Source of the DNA: Micromonospora humi
GTDB lineage: Bacteria; Actinomycetota; Actinomycetes; Mycobacteriales; Micromonosporaceae
NCBI RefSeq assembly: GCF_900090105.1
Contig: NZ_FMDM01000012.1
Location: 81,104 to 145,103 of the forward strand
Direction: 5' to 3'
DNA: 64,000 nucleotides
The stretch's first letter is position 1. Every line of letters begins with the position of its first letter. Shown piece after piece: positions 14,592 through 21,822 of the stretch. The notes beneath the pieces were generated by a model. The model saw only the letters and a program-made list of their open reading frames with translations. It had not been told where the DNA came from and searched no databases. The position numbers and the translations under genes are program-made.

Positions 14592-14665
14592 TCCGGCGTC
14601 GCCCAATCGGTAGGGCAGCGGACTGTTAATCCGTACAGGCACTGGTTCGAGTCCAGTCGTCGGAG
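14592..14665 (+). tRNA. tRNA-Asn(GTT)
   Basis: Acceptor TCCGGCG/CGTCGGA, anticodon stem GCGGA/TCCGT with loop CTGTTAA, T-arm ACTGG TTCGAGT CCAGT. Confidence 0.9.
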
Positions 14666-14669
14666 CAAT

Positions 14670-14756
14670 GGAGGGGTCCCGGCGGTCACGGGGACGCCGT
14701 TGGAAACGGTGTAGGGGGCGGAAGCCTCCTCGTGGGTTCGAATCCCACCCCTTCCG
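14670..14756 (+). tRNA. tRNA-Ser(GGA)
   Basis: Class II: acceptor GGAGGGG/CCCTTCC, anticodon stem CGCCG/CGGTG with loop TTGGAAA, long variable arm GGGGGCGGAAGCCTCCT, T-arm GTGGG TTCGAAT CCCAC. Confidence 0.9.
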
Positions 14757-14761
14757 CGCAT

Positions 14762-14833
14762 GCCCGCGTAGCTCAACGGGAGAGCACCTGGTCCACACCC
14801 AGGGGGTCGGAGGTTCGACACCTTCCGCGGGCA
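14762..14833 (+). tRNA. tRNA-Val(CAC), C33 variant
   Basis: Acceptor GCCCGCG/CGCGGGC, anticodon stem CCTGG/CCAGG with loop TCCACAC, so C at 33; T-arm GGAGG TTCGACA CCTTC. It duplicates the decoding capacity of the canonical tRNA-Val at 7306 but is clearly divergent in sequence. Confidence 0.88.
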
Positions 14834-14853
14834 CTGGCCTCCGGGTCGAGGTT

Positions 14854-14924
14854 GTGGCTGTAGCTCAATGGCAGAGCGCCGGGTTGTGGCCGCGGAGGTG
14901 CCGGGTCAGTACCGGCCAGTCACC
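14854..14924 (+). tRNA. tRNA-His(GTG), aberrant T-loop
   Basis: Acceptor GTGGCTG/CAGTCAC, loop TTGTGGC, discriminator C as in His tRNAs. The T-loop is GTCAGTA on GCCGG/CCGGC, lacking the TTC motif. The base before position 1 is T, so the G-1 needed by HisRS is not encoded. Confidence 0.7.
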
Positions 14925-14927
14925 CCA

Positions 14928-15011
14928 GTGGGTGCGCCACCGATGGGGAGGTGGGCCTGGCTGTAACCCAGGTGCGTAGACGCTCAGGGGGTTCGAATCC
15001 CTCCACCCGCA
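14928..15011 (+). tRNA. tRNA-Tyr(GTA)
   Basis: Class II: acceptor GTGGGTG/CACCCGC, anticodon stem CCTGG/CCAGG with loop CTGTAAC, variable arm TGCGTAGACGCTCAG, T-arm GGGGG TTCGAAT CCCTC. Confidence 0.88.
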
Positions 15012-15013
15012 CT

Positions 15014-15087
15014 GCCCACGTAGCTCAGCGGATAGAGCACCAGCTTCCGGAGTTGGGTTGTCGGAGGTTCGAGTCCTTCCGTGGGCG
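15014..15087 (+). tRNA. tRNA-Arg(CCG)
   Basis: Acceptor GCCCACG/CGTGGGC, anticodon stem CCAGC/GTTGG with loop TTCCGGA, T-arm GGAGG TTCGAGT CCTTC. Confidence 0.9.
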
Positions 15088-15091
15088 CCTT

Positions 15092-15162
15092 GGTCGTGTG
15101 CCCGAGTGGTCAGGGAGCGGTCTGCAAAACCGCGTACGCCGGTTCGAATCCGGTCACGGCCT
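15092..15162 (+). tRNA. tRNA-Cys(GCA)
   Basis: Acceptor GGTCGTG/CACGGCC, anticodon stem GCGGT/ACCGC with loop CTGCAAA, T-arm GCCGG TTCGAAT CCGGT. Last gene of the array. Confidence 0.92.
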
Positions 15163-15349
15163 CGACTGCCATCCACTGCGGATAGCGAGCGGGATGCCAG
15201 TACTTTAAGCCGGCGGGATGCGGTGGGACCGAGGCGGCGAGCGCGTCTCAGCTGAGGGACTGACCCCGCGCGGGCAGACACCCGCACAGGTGCCGGCCCG
15301 CGCGACGGGATGCCAGGCCCGCCGATCAGGTGCCACCGTTCGCGAGCCG

Positions 15350-15400
15350 AGATTGAGGGAGCGGGTTGGGAGCAGACGGATGCACTGAACAGCGTAGAAC
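15350..15400. repeat. imperfect direct repeat R1 (GGGAGCAGACGG type)
   Basis: About 50 bp with only some 8 mismatches to 17084-17135; the core GGGAGCAGACGG is shared, followed by TGCAC(T/C)GAAC. It shares GGGAGCAG with the tandem repeat at 7451. Located in the otherwise gene-free 360-bp gap between the tRNA array and the EF-Tu-like ORF. Confidence 0.6.
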
Positions 15401-15524
15401 CGCACCGAACGGCACCGAACCGCGTTCAACTGCACCCACCCCAACCTGCACATTCTCGTTTCCGCAGGTCAGTGGCGGTGCGGAGTCCTGCTTCACACCG
15501 AAGCGGTCGGCGTTGCTCCCGACG

Positions 15525-15785
15525 TCACTGCTCGGTCGCTCGGACGACATCTCCTGACTCTACGTCGGACGCCGCCACGTCTGGCAGGGCGAGAGACGCC
15601 ATGCCGGGAGGTGAGTGCAGCTCACTGTAAGCCCGGGTGGTGACCACGACGTTGCGGTCGCGCAGAACCTCCACCATGTCGCCGTGGCGCAGCTCGGTAG
15701 GGCTACAGGCACCGGACACGATCACTGGACGGCCCGTGATGTTGAAAACGTGGGAGATCACCATCTCGAAGCGCGGTTCCGGCAC
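15525..15785 (-). CDS. EF-Tu domain-2-like mini-protein
   Basis: 86 aa from GTG 15785. The pattern 'MVISHVFNITGRPVIVSG' followed by 'ELRHGDMVEVLR' and, at the end, 'DVESGDVVRA' reproduces the beta-barrel domain 2 of EF-Tu/translational GTPases (the F.I.GRG.VV.G...GD signature). The GTPase domain and domain 3 are absent. Stand-alone proteins of this type occur in actinobacteria with no assigned role. In EF-Tu this domain contacts the aminoacyl-tRNA 3' end. It is the first gene beyond the tRNA array, on the opposite strand. Confidence 0.65.
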   Translation of the reverse strand: MPEPRFEMVISHVFNITGRPVIVSGACSPTELRHGDMVEVLRDRNVVVTTRAYSELHSPPGMASLALPDVAASDVESGDVVRATEQ

Positions 15786-15851
15786 GAGCCAAGTGTAGGG
15801 GTGGCTGGTGTACGGACGGGGCGCAAGACAACGTCAAACGTCGACAACCAG

Positions 15852-15876
15852 CTGAAGTGACCCCTATCGGCCGGAC
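15852..15876. repeat. IS3-type terminal inverted repeat, right copy
   Basis: CTGAAGTGACCCC at its outer end. All 25 bases are the exact reverse complement of 7925-7949; similarity stops there. No transposase coding is attached to this copy. A 7-bp palindrome (CGTCACG-GG-CGTGACG) lies at 15912-15927. Confidence 0.7.
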
Positions 15877-16024
15877 TCATCAAGAGGTGTCCGCACATAC
15901 CGCCAAACGAGCGTCACGGGCGTGACGAGCAGCCCGTGCGGCGAAGTCGGGGCTGCCGCGCGTTCGTTAGCCCGAACGATTGACGAAACCTCCCGGCACG
16001 GCCTCCCGACGGAGCGCACTGATC

Positions 16025-16064
16025 TGCCGCAGAGGGCACCCCCGCCAGCTTCCGCTCGTGGCGA
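16025..16064. repeat. direct repeat copy 1 flanking the isochorismatase gene
   Basis: The 20-bp core CCCGCCAGCTTCCGCTCGTG (16041-16060) recurs exactly at 16684-16703, and flanking bases (TGCCGCAGA/GGCAC versus CGCCGCAGA/GGCAC) are also similar. The two copies bracket the gene at 16112-16627. Confidence 0.65.
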
Positions 16065-16111
16065 GATCCAGGCGCTCGGACGTGGAGCACGACGGGCTCA
16101 GCTGGGGCGAG

Positions 16112-16627
16112 TCAGAGCTGAGCCAGAAGTTCCTGGGTGTCGAGGACGTCGCCGAACCGGGGCAGGACCACGGCAAGGGCGTGTTCGTGTTCCGCCGTCG
16201 TCATCCCGCTCATCGCGTCGGCTGCGAACACCACGTGGAAACCGTGGTCGGCGGCCGCTCGTGCGGTCGACTCGACCCCCATGGTGGTAGCCAGCCCCGC
16301 CATGACGACGGTGTCGACGCCGCGCTCGCGCAACTGAGCGGCCAGATCAGTGCCGTAGAAGGCGCCAATCGTGCGTTTCACCACGACCACGTCCCCGTCC
16401 TGCGGTTCCATCTCCGGAACGAAGCCGCTCCCCGGCGGCTGTTCGGCGATGTTCGGCCGCTCGACTCGGACCAACACCGCGGTGCCGCCGGCCCGCCGGA
16501 GCGCGGTGGCCAGACGGGCCGTCCGGTTCACGACGTCGGCACCACGGTGCGGACCCAGATTCTGATCAACGATGCGAGGCATCAGGTCGACTGCTATCAA
16601 CGCCGTCCGGGTGGCCGCAAGTGTCAT
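16112..16627 (-). CDS. isochorismatase-family hydrolase lacking the catalytic Cys
   Basis: 171 aa from ATG 16627. The family Asp ('TALIAVDLMPRIVD', near residue 11) and Lys ('VVVKRTIGAFYGTDL') are present. The third triad residue, normally Cys in 'T..CVESTAR', is Gly in 'ATTMGVESTARAAADHGFHV'. True isochorismatases (EntB, PhzD) also lack this Cys, whereas nicotinamidase-type members need it, so it may act on a vinyl ether rather than an amide. It is monocistronic inside the accessory island and flanked by a 40-bp direct repeat. Confidence 0.8.
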   Translation of the reverse strand: MTLAATRTALIAVDLMPRIVDQNLGPHRGADVVNRTARLATALRRAGGTAVLVRVERPNIAEQPPGSGFVPEMEPQDGDVVVVKRTIGAFYGTDLAAQLRERGVDTVVMAGLATTMGVESTARAAADHGFHVVFAADAMSGMTTAEHEHALAVVLPRFGDVLDTQELLAQL

Positions 16628-16665
16628 GCCGACGAGCGTACGCGTCGATGATCGCGTATCCAGGT

Positions 16666-16707
16666 CCGCCGCAGACGGCACGCCCCGCCAGCTTCCGCTC
16701 GTGCCGA
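16666..16707. repeat. direct repeat copy 2 flanking the isochorismatase gene
   Basis: Second copy of the repeat described at 16025, with the identical 20-bp core at 16684-16703. Confidence 0.65.
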
Positions 16708-17083
16708 TGAGCGCGAGACCCGCGCAGGTATACGGCTGTCAAGGGTGCTGGCGTTCACGCGGGTTCCCTGAAGACGAAGCCGGCTGCGTACGGCGGGACT
16801 TCGTCCTTCTGGCGGGCATGGCCTGGAAGGCCTTGCGAGCGGTCACCTCGCCGCACATCGAAACCGTCGCGGGCAAGCTGCTGCGGCGGTACCGGGTCGG
16901 GGCGGCAGCGAAAGCGTGGGCGCTCGGTCGCTCGGGTCTTCAACTGCACGACTACGCGTTGCGTCTGAGGATCCGCCCGAACATGCCGCCGAACGTGCGC
17001 GGTGCCTCAGGGCATCGGTCCTGCTGAGCAACCAGACGCGGTCCCCGCGGCGGCCGCCGGTCAGCTGCCGGCGGTGTCGCGCC
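16708..17083. other. gene-free stretch
   Basis: Open frames exist on both strands but none has a ribosome site or recognisable family. The + frame ending near 17027 ('SPHIETVAGKLLRRYRVG') looks like a protein fragment but is not identifiable. It may be residue of island genes. Confidence 0.3.
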
Positions 17084-17135
17084 GAGACCAGGGGAGCGGG
17101 ACGGGAGCAGACGGGTGCACCGAACGGCGTCGAAC
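17084..17135. repeat. imperfect direct repeat R2 (GGGAGCAGACGG type)
   Basis: Second copy of the repeat at 15350-15400, ending about 85 bp before the first NB-ARC gene. It could mark the right edge of the accessory island. Confidence 0.6.
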
Positions 17136-17220
17136 AGCTTCATCCGTCTTCGCGCACCCGGACCGGCTAGGTCCCGCAGGTGACAAGATTGCCCCAGGGC
17201 CGGGAGGGCAGGGGGCGGCG

Positions 17221-19482
17221 ATGGCGGACCAGGAGAGCCTGGGCGAGTTGCTCCGCCGGCATCGCATCGGTGTCGGCCTGACGCTGGAGCAGTTGGCCGA
17301 GGCCTCCGGGGTCAGCGGCCGGACGATCAGCGACGTGGAGCGTGGCATCAGTCGCGCTCCGCGGGCGCGCACCGTGGCGGCTCTGGCCGACGGCCTGCGG
17401 CTCGACCCGGCGGAGCGGTCGGAGTTGCTGGCCGCCGCGCGCGCCGGGCGCCGCCGCGCTGCCGCGCCGGAACCGGCCGCGGCGCCTGGGTCGGCCATGC
17501 CGCGGGGGTTGCCGGACTTCACCGGCCGCCGGCGGGAGCTGGACGCGATCGTCGGGTGGGCGGGCGGCGCCCGGGTCGGTGAGCCGGCGCCGGTGGTCCT
17601 GGTCACCGGCTCACCGGGTCTCGGCAAGACCTCGCTGGCCGTACGGGCAGCCGGCGAGTTGGCCGGTTCCCTCCCGGACGGGCAGTTCTTCGTCGACCTG
17701 CGGGGTCTGGACGCCCGGCCGTTGCCTACGGCGACCGTGCTGGATCGGTTGATCCGCGCGCTCGAACCGAGCACCGGCGCCGTGCCGAGGCAGGTCGAGG
17801 AGGCCTCGGCCGTGTGGCGGTCGATGATCCGGGGCCGTCGGATCGTGGTGCTGCTGGACAACGCGGCGCACGAGAGCCAGGTCCGCCCCGTGCTGCCGTC
17901 TGAGGGCCCCGCGGTGGTGCTGGTCACCAGCCGGCGCGGTCTCACGGGCCTGGAGGGCGTGCACCGGATCATGTTGGAGCCGCTGCCTGACGAGGCGGCG
18001 GTGGACCTGCTGGCCGGTATCGCGACGGACCGGGTCGAGGCGGCCGGGCTGCGGCGGCTGGCCCGGCTCTGCGCCAACGTGCCGCTGGCGTTGCGGATCG
18101 CCGGTAACCGGCTGTCGACCCGGCCGGGATGGACCGTCGACGATCTCGCCGACCGGCTCGACCGGCAGGAGCGGCGGTTGGACGTTCTCACCGAGGGCGA
18201 TCTGGAGGTGCGGGCGGCGTTCGCGTTGTCGCACCAGCAGTTGTCGGAGGCGGCCCGGCGGTTGTTCCGGCGGTTGGCGTTGGTGCCGGGGCCCTCCACA
18301 TCGGTCGAGCTCGCCGCCGTGCTCGCCGACGAGACCCCGCCGGACGCCGAGGACAGGCTGGACGAGTTGCTGGACCTGACCCTGGTGCAGCAGCGCAGTG
18401 ACGGCCGGTTCACCAGCCACGACCTGTTGAAGCTGTACGCCGGTGAGGAGCTGGTGGCCGCCGAGGACGCCGCCGGCCGGGCGGACGCCGAACGCCGGAT
18501 GCGCGACTGGCTGCTGGACACCACCATCGTGGCCGGGCGGTGGTACGAACCGGCGTTCGGTGCGCCCGCACCCGGAGCGACCCGGTGGGTGGAGCTCGAC
18601 ACCGCCGAGGCGGCTCGGCGGTGGTTGCAGGCGGAGGCGGAGAACTGGGTGCCGGCGTTGCGGCAGACCGCCGAGGCGGGGGAGCACCGGCGGGTGGTCG
18701 ACGTGGCCGAGTCGCTGCACTGGTTCTCCGACCTCTGGGCGAACTCCGGATACTGGCAGGAGGTGTACACCCTGTCCGCGGAGGCGGCGGACGCCTTGGC
18801 CGACGACCGGCTACGCGCGGTGCACCGCGGCTATCTCGCCTGGGTTTACAACGAACCGTTGAACGAACCGGAGGAGGGCTACCGGCAGGCGGTGCTGGCG
18901 TACGAGCACGCCCGCCGGGCCGGTGACCTGGGCCAGCAGGGCTGGGCGCGGATGTACGCCGCGTGGGCGCAGTGGCAACTGGGCGGTCACGAAGAGCAGT
19001 TGGCGCTGAGCCAGGAGGCGGTCGCCCTGTTCCGGGCGGCGGGCGACCGGGAGGGGTTGCCGCAGGCGCTGATGGAACGCGGCAAGGCGCTGGCGCGACT
19101 CGGTCGCAGCGCGGAGGCGATCGCGACGTACACCGAGATGATCGGCGTGGTCAGTTCGCCGGAGACCGCCCCCGCCCCGACCCTCGCTCGGTTGGCGATG
19201 GTGGCGGCCTACGGCGGCATCGGGCGGATCCACCTGGAGGCCGGGCGGTGGGAGCAGTCGATCGAGTTCAGCGACCAGGCGCTCCGATTCGCCCGGGAGA
19301 CGGGCCACCGGGAGCAGGCGGCGGTGATGCTGACCCGGCGGGCCGAGGCCCGCGTCCACCTGGGTGACCTCCTCGCCGCGGTGGCGGACCTGCGGGAGGC
19401 CCTCGACCTGCAGCGGGACGCGGGGGACGAGCGGGGCCAACGCGCCACCCGGGAGCGGCTGGAACAGCTGCTCGGGCGCTGA
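17221..19482 (+). CDS. XRE-HTH / NB-ARC / TPR signal-transduction ATPase, copy 1
   Basis: 753 aa from ATG 17221. N-terminal XRE helix-turn-helix (residues 10-70: 'LTLEQLAEASGVSGRTISDV'), STAND NTPase with P-loop GSPGLGKT (130-137) and Walker B-like 'RIVVLLDNA', 'LVTSRR' sensor, the 'GLRRLARLCANVPLALRIAG' winged-helix region, then TPR-like helices from about 480 to the end. It probably binds DNA and switches with ATP/ADP upon ligand sensing, as AfsR/SARP-like STAND regulators do. A nearly colinear paralogue follows 69 bp downstream. Confidence 0.88.
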   Translation: MADQESLGELLRRHRIGVGLTLEQLAEASGVSGRTISDVERGISRAPRARTVAALADGLRLDPAERSELLAAARAGRRRAAAPEPAAAPGSAMPRGLPDFTGRRRELDAIVGWAGGARVGEPAPVVLVTGSPGLGKTSLAVRAAGELAGSLPDGQFFVDLRGLDARPLPTATVLDRLIRALEPSTGAVPRQVEEASAVWRSMIRGRRIVVLLDNAAHESQVRPVLPSEGPAVVLVTSRRGLTGLEGVHRIMLEPLPDEAAVDLLAGIATDRVEAAGLRRLARLCANVPLALRIAGNRLSTRPGWTVDDLADRLDRQERRLDVLTEGDLEVRAAFALSHQQLSEAARRLFRRLALVPGPSTSVELAAVLADETPPDAEDRLDELLDLTLVQQRSDGRFTSHDLLKLYAGEELVAAEDAAGRADAERRMRDWLLDTTIVAGRWYEPAFGAPAPGATRWVELDTAEAARRWLQAEAENWVPALRQTAEAGEHRRVVDVAESLHWFSDLWANSGYWQEVYTLSAEAADALADDRLRAVHRGYLAWVYNEPLNEPEEGYRQAVLAYEHARRAGDLGQQGWARMYAAWAQWQLGGHEEQLALSQEAVALFRAAGDREGLPQALMERGKALARLGRSAEAIATYTEMIGVVSSPETAPAPTLARLAMVAAYGGIGRIHLEAGRWEQSIEFSDQALRFARETGHREQAAVMLTRRAEARVHLGDLLAAVADLREALDLQRDAGDERGQRATRERLEQLLGR

Positions 19483-19551
19483 CGGCGGCGAGCTCGTCCG
19501 CCGGGGCGTGGCACACTTGGTCCGCCAAGAACCAGCTCAGGAGGGCGGCGG

Positions 19552-21801
19552 ATGTCGCAGGAGCCGGCGCTCGCCGCCGCGCTGCGGGAGCTACGTACCC
19601 GGGCCGATCTGACGCTGGAGCAGTTGTCGGCGGCGTCCGGGGTCAGCGTCCGGGCGATCAGCGACATGGAGCGCGGCGTCAGTCGCGGTCCCCAGGCCAA
19701 GACGGTTGCGGCGTTGGCGGACGCGTTGCACCTCACCGGCGCGCATCGCTCGGCACTGCTGGCCGCCGCCCGGGCGGGCCGGCAACGCGGCACCGGGGAG
19801 GGCCCCGAGTCGGCCAACCGGTGCCCGATGCCCCGCCGCCTGCCCGATTTCATCGGCCGGCGGATGGAACTCGACCTGCTCACCGCGAACGCGGTCGACC
19901 CGTCGGTGGCCCAGGTCACTCTGATCAGCGGTTCCGCCGGGATGGGGAAGACCTCACTGGCGGTGCAGGCGGCTGCGGAACTGGCCGACGCGCAGCCGGA
20001 CGGCCAGTTCTTCGTCGATCTGCGTGGCATGGATCCCCGCCCGCTGTCCGCGCTCGTGGTGCTCGAACGGCTCATCCGGGCGGTGGATCCCGGGATCACG
20101 TCCGTGCCGAAGTCCGTGGACGCGGCCTCCGCGCTGTGGCGTTCCGTCATCGATGGGCTGCGCGTCATGGTGATCCTCGACAACGCCGCGTCGGAGGGGC
20201 ACGTCCGGCCAGCGCTGCCCGCCGCCGGTCCGGCCGTCGTCCTGGTCACCAGCCGCCGTACCCTGCCCGGCCTGGAGGCCGTACGCCGGATCGCGCTGGA
20301 GCCGCTACCGCCCGAGTTCGGGGTGGGGATGCTGGCCGGCATCGTGCCGGACCGCTCCGCTCAGCTCAGCGCGTTGAGCCGGCTCGCCGACCTGTGCGCG
20401 AACGTGCCGCTGGCACTGCGGATCGCCGGGAACCGGCTGGCCAGCCGGCCCGGCTGGACCGTCGAGGACCTCGTTGCCCGACTCGCCGCCGAGGAGCGTC
20501 GGCTCGACGGGCTCGCCGTGGGGGATCTGTCGGTCAAGGCGGCTTTCGAGCTGTCGTACCGGCAGTTGTCCGGCGTGGGCCGACGGATGTTCCGCCGGCT
20601 CGCGCTGGTGCCGGGCTCCTCGACCGGTACGCCATTGGCTGCCGTGCTGGCCGACGAGCCGCTCGCGATCACCGAGGCGGCCCTCGACGAACTGCTCGAT
20701 CTGGGGCTGGTCCAGCAGAATCGGGACGGCCGCATCTCCTTCAACGAGCTGCTACGGCTTTACGCCGGGGCGCAGTTGCGTCGAGAGGAGTCGGCCGCGG
20801 ACCGTGCCAGTGCGACCCTCGCCGCCCGGGACTGGTTGCTGGACACGGCGGTGGTGGCCGGTCGCTGGTATGAGCCGGAGTTCGGTGCGCCGCCGTCGGG
20901 CTCCACCCGCCTGGTCGAACTGGACACCGCGGACGCGGCCCGCAACTGGCTGACCGATGAGGCGGAGAACTGGCTGGCCGCGCTGCGGGCGTCCGCCGCG
21001 GACGGAAACCACCGGCGGGTGGTGGAGGTGGCGGACTCGCTGCACTGGTTCTCCGACCTGTGGGCGCACTGGGGCTACTGGGACGAGGTGTTCACCCTCT
21101 CCGCGCAAGCCGCCGACCGGCTCGACGACGACCTGCTGCGAGCCACCCATCGTGGCTATCTCGCCTGGGCGCACACCGTCGCACTCGGCGATCCGGCGGA
21201 GGGCTTCCGGCAGGCCGAGCTGGCCCACCGTCACGCGCTGCGCGCTGGTGACGTAGGCCAGCAGGGCTGGGCGCGGCTCTACGGCGGTTGGGCCAGATGG
21301 TCGGCGGGCGAACACGCGGCGGCCCTGGCGCTCGCGACCGAGGCGGCCGGGCTGCTGCGGGCCGCGCGCGACCGCGAGGGGTTGCCGCAGGCGCTCGGCA
21401 TGATCGGCAACTGCCGGCGCGACCTGGGTCGCCACCAGGAGGCGATCGATGCGTACGAGGAGGTGCTGCGTGTCGTCCGGCAGCCCGAGGATGCGCCGCT
21501 CGGGCGCCTGGCCCGGATGGCCGAGATGGCGGTGACCCGGGAGATCGCGTACCTCCATCACCAGCTCGGTCGGTGGCGCGAGGCCATCGACATGGGCACG
21601 GCGGCGCTGGGGATGGCGCGTGAGCTGGACCACTCCCGTCAGGTGGCGGTGGTGCTGTCCCGCCGGGCCGAGGTGTACGTCAGCTCGGGTGACACCGCCG
21701 CGGCGGTCGCCGACCTGCGGGCGGTCGAGCGTGTGCAGCGGGAAACCGACGACGAGGCGGGGCTGCGCCGGACCCGCCGGCGACTCGCCGAACTGCGCTG
21801 A
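19552..21801 (+). CDS. XRE-HTH / NB-ARC / TPR signal-transduction ATPase, copy 2
   Basis: 749 aa, same architecture as the preceding gene: HTH 'LTLEQLSAASGVSVRAISDM', P-loop GSAGMGKT (127-134), 'RVMVILDNA', then 'LADLCANVPLALRIAGNRLA', and a TPR half with identical landmarks ('RWYEPEFGAPPSGSTRLVEL', 'ADSLHWFSDLWAHWGYWDEV'). ATG 19552 follows GGAGGGCGG. Tandem duplication with moderate divergence, mostly in the HTH flank and TPR surfaces, suggests different inputs. Confidence 0.88.
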   Translation: MSQEPALAAALRELRTRADLTLEQLSAASGVSVRAISDMERGVSRGPQAKTVAALADALHLTGAHRSALLAAARAGRQRGTGEGPESANRCPMPRRLPDFIGRRMELDLLTANAVDPSVAQVTLISGSAGMGKTSLAVQAAAELADAQPDGQFFVDLRGMDPRPLSALVVLERLIRAVDPGITSVPKSVDAASALWRSVIDGLRVMVILDNAASEGHVRPALPAAGPAVVLVTSRRTLPGLEAVRRIALEPLPPEFGVGMLAGIVPDRSAQLSALSRLADLCANVPLALRIAGNRLASRPGWTVEDLVARLAAEERRLDGLAVGDLSVKAAFELSYRQLSGVGRRMFRRLALVPGSSTGTPLAAVLADEPLAITEAALDELLDLGLVQQNRDGRISFNELLRLYAGAQLRREESAADRASATLAARDWLLDTAVVAGRWYEPEFGAPPSGSTRLVELDTADAARNWLTDEAENWLAALRASAADGNHRRVVEVADSLHWFSDLWAHWGYWDEVFTLSAQAADRLDDDLLRATHRGYLAWAHTVALGDPAEGFRQAELAHRHALRAGDVGQQGWARLYGGWARWSAGEHAAALALATEAAGLLRAARDREGLPQALGMIGNCRRDLGRHQEAIDAYEEVLRVVRQPEDAPLGRLARMAEMAVTREIAYLHHQLGRWREAIDMGTAALGMARELDHSRQVAVVLSRRAEVYVSSGDTAAAVADLRAVERVQRETDDEAGLRRTRRRLAELR

Positions 21802-21822
21802 CCGCCGACCCGCACCGGCTCG

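Larger units (their letters stand above)
10950..15162 (+). other. tRNA array: 37 tRNA genes in 4.2 kb, all 20 amino acids
   Basis: All tRNA genes lie on the + strand, mostly 2-10 nt apart, without intervening terminators, and are interrupted only by two HNH-type genes. The isotype set covers every standard amino acid plus an initiator-like tRNA. CCA is generally not encoded. Arrays of this kind are known from actinobacterial plasmids, phages and some chromosomes; individual genes are listed below. Confidence 0.92.

Noticed and set aside
10950-15162. Suppressor or selenocysteine tRNA in the array
   Set aside because: No anticodon TTA, CTA or TCA is found in any folded gene, so the TAA in the HNH gene is not explained by a suppressor; the most degenerate tRNA (14517) reads as TTT.
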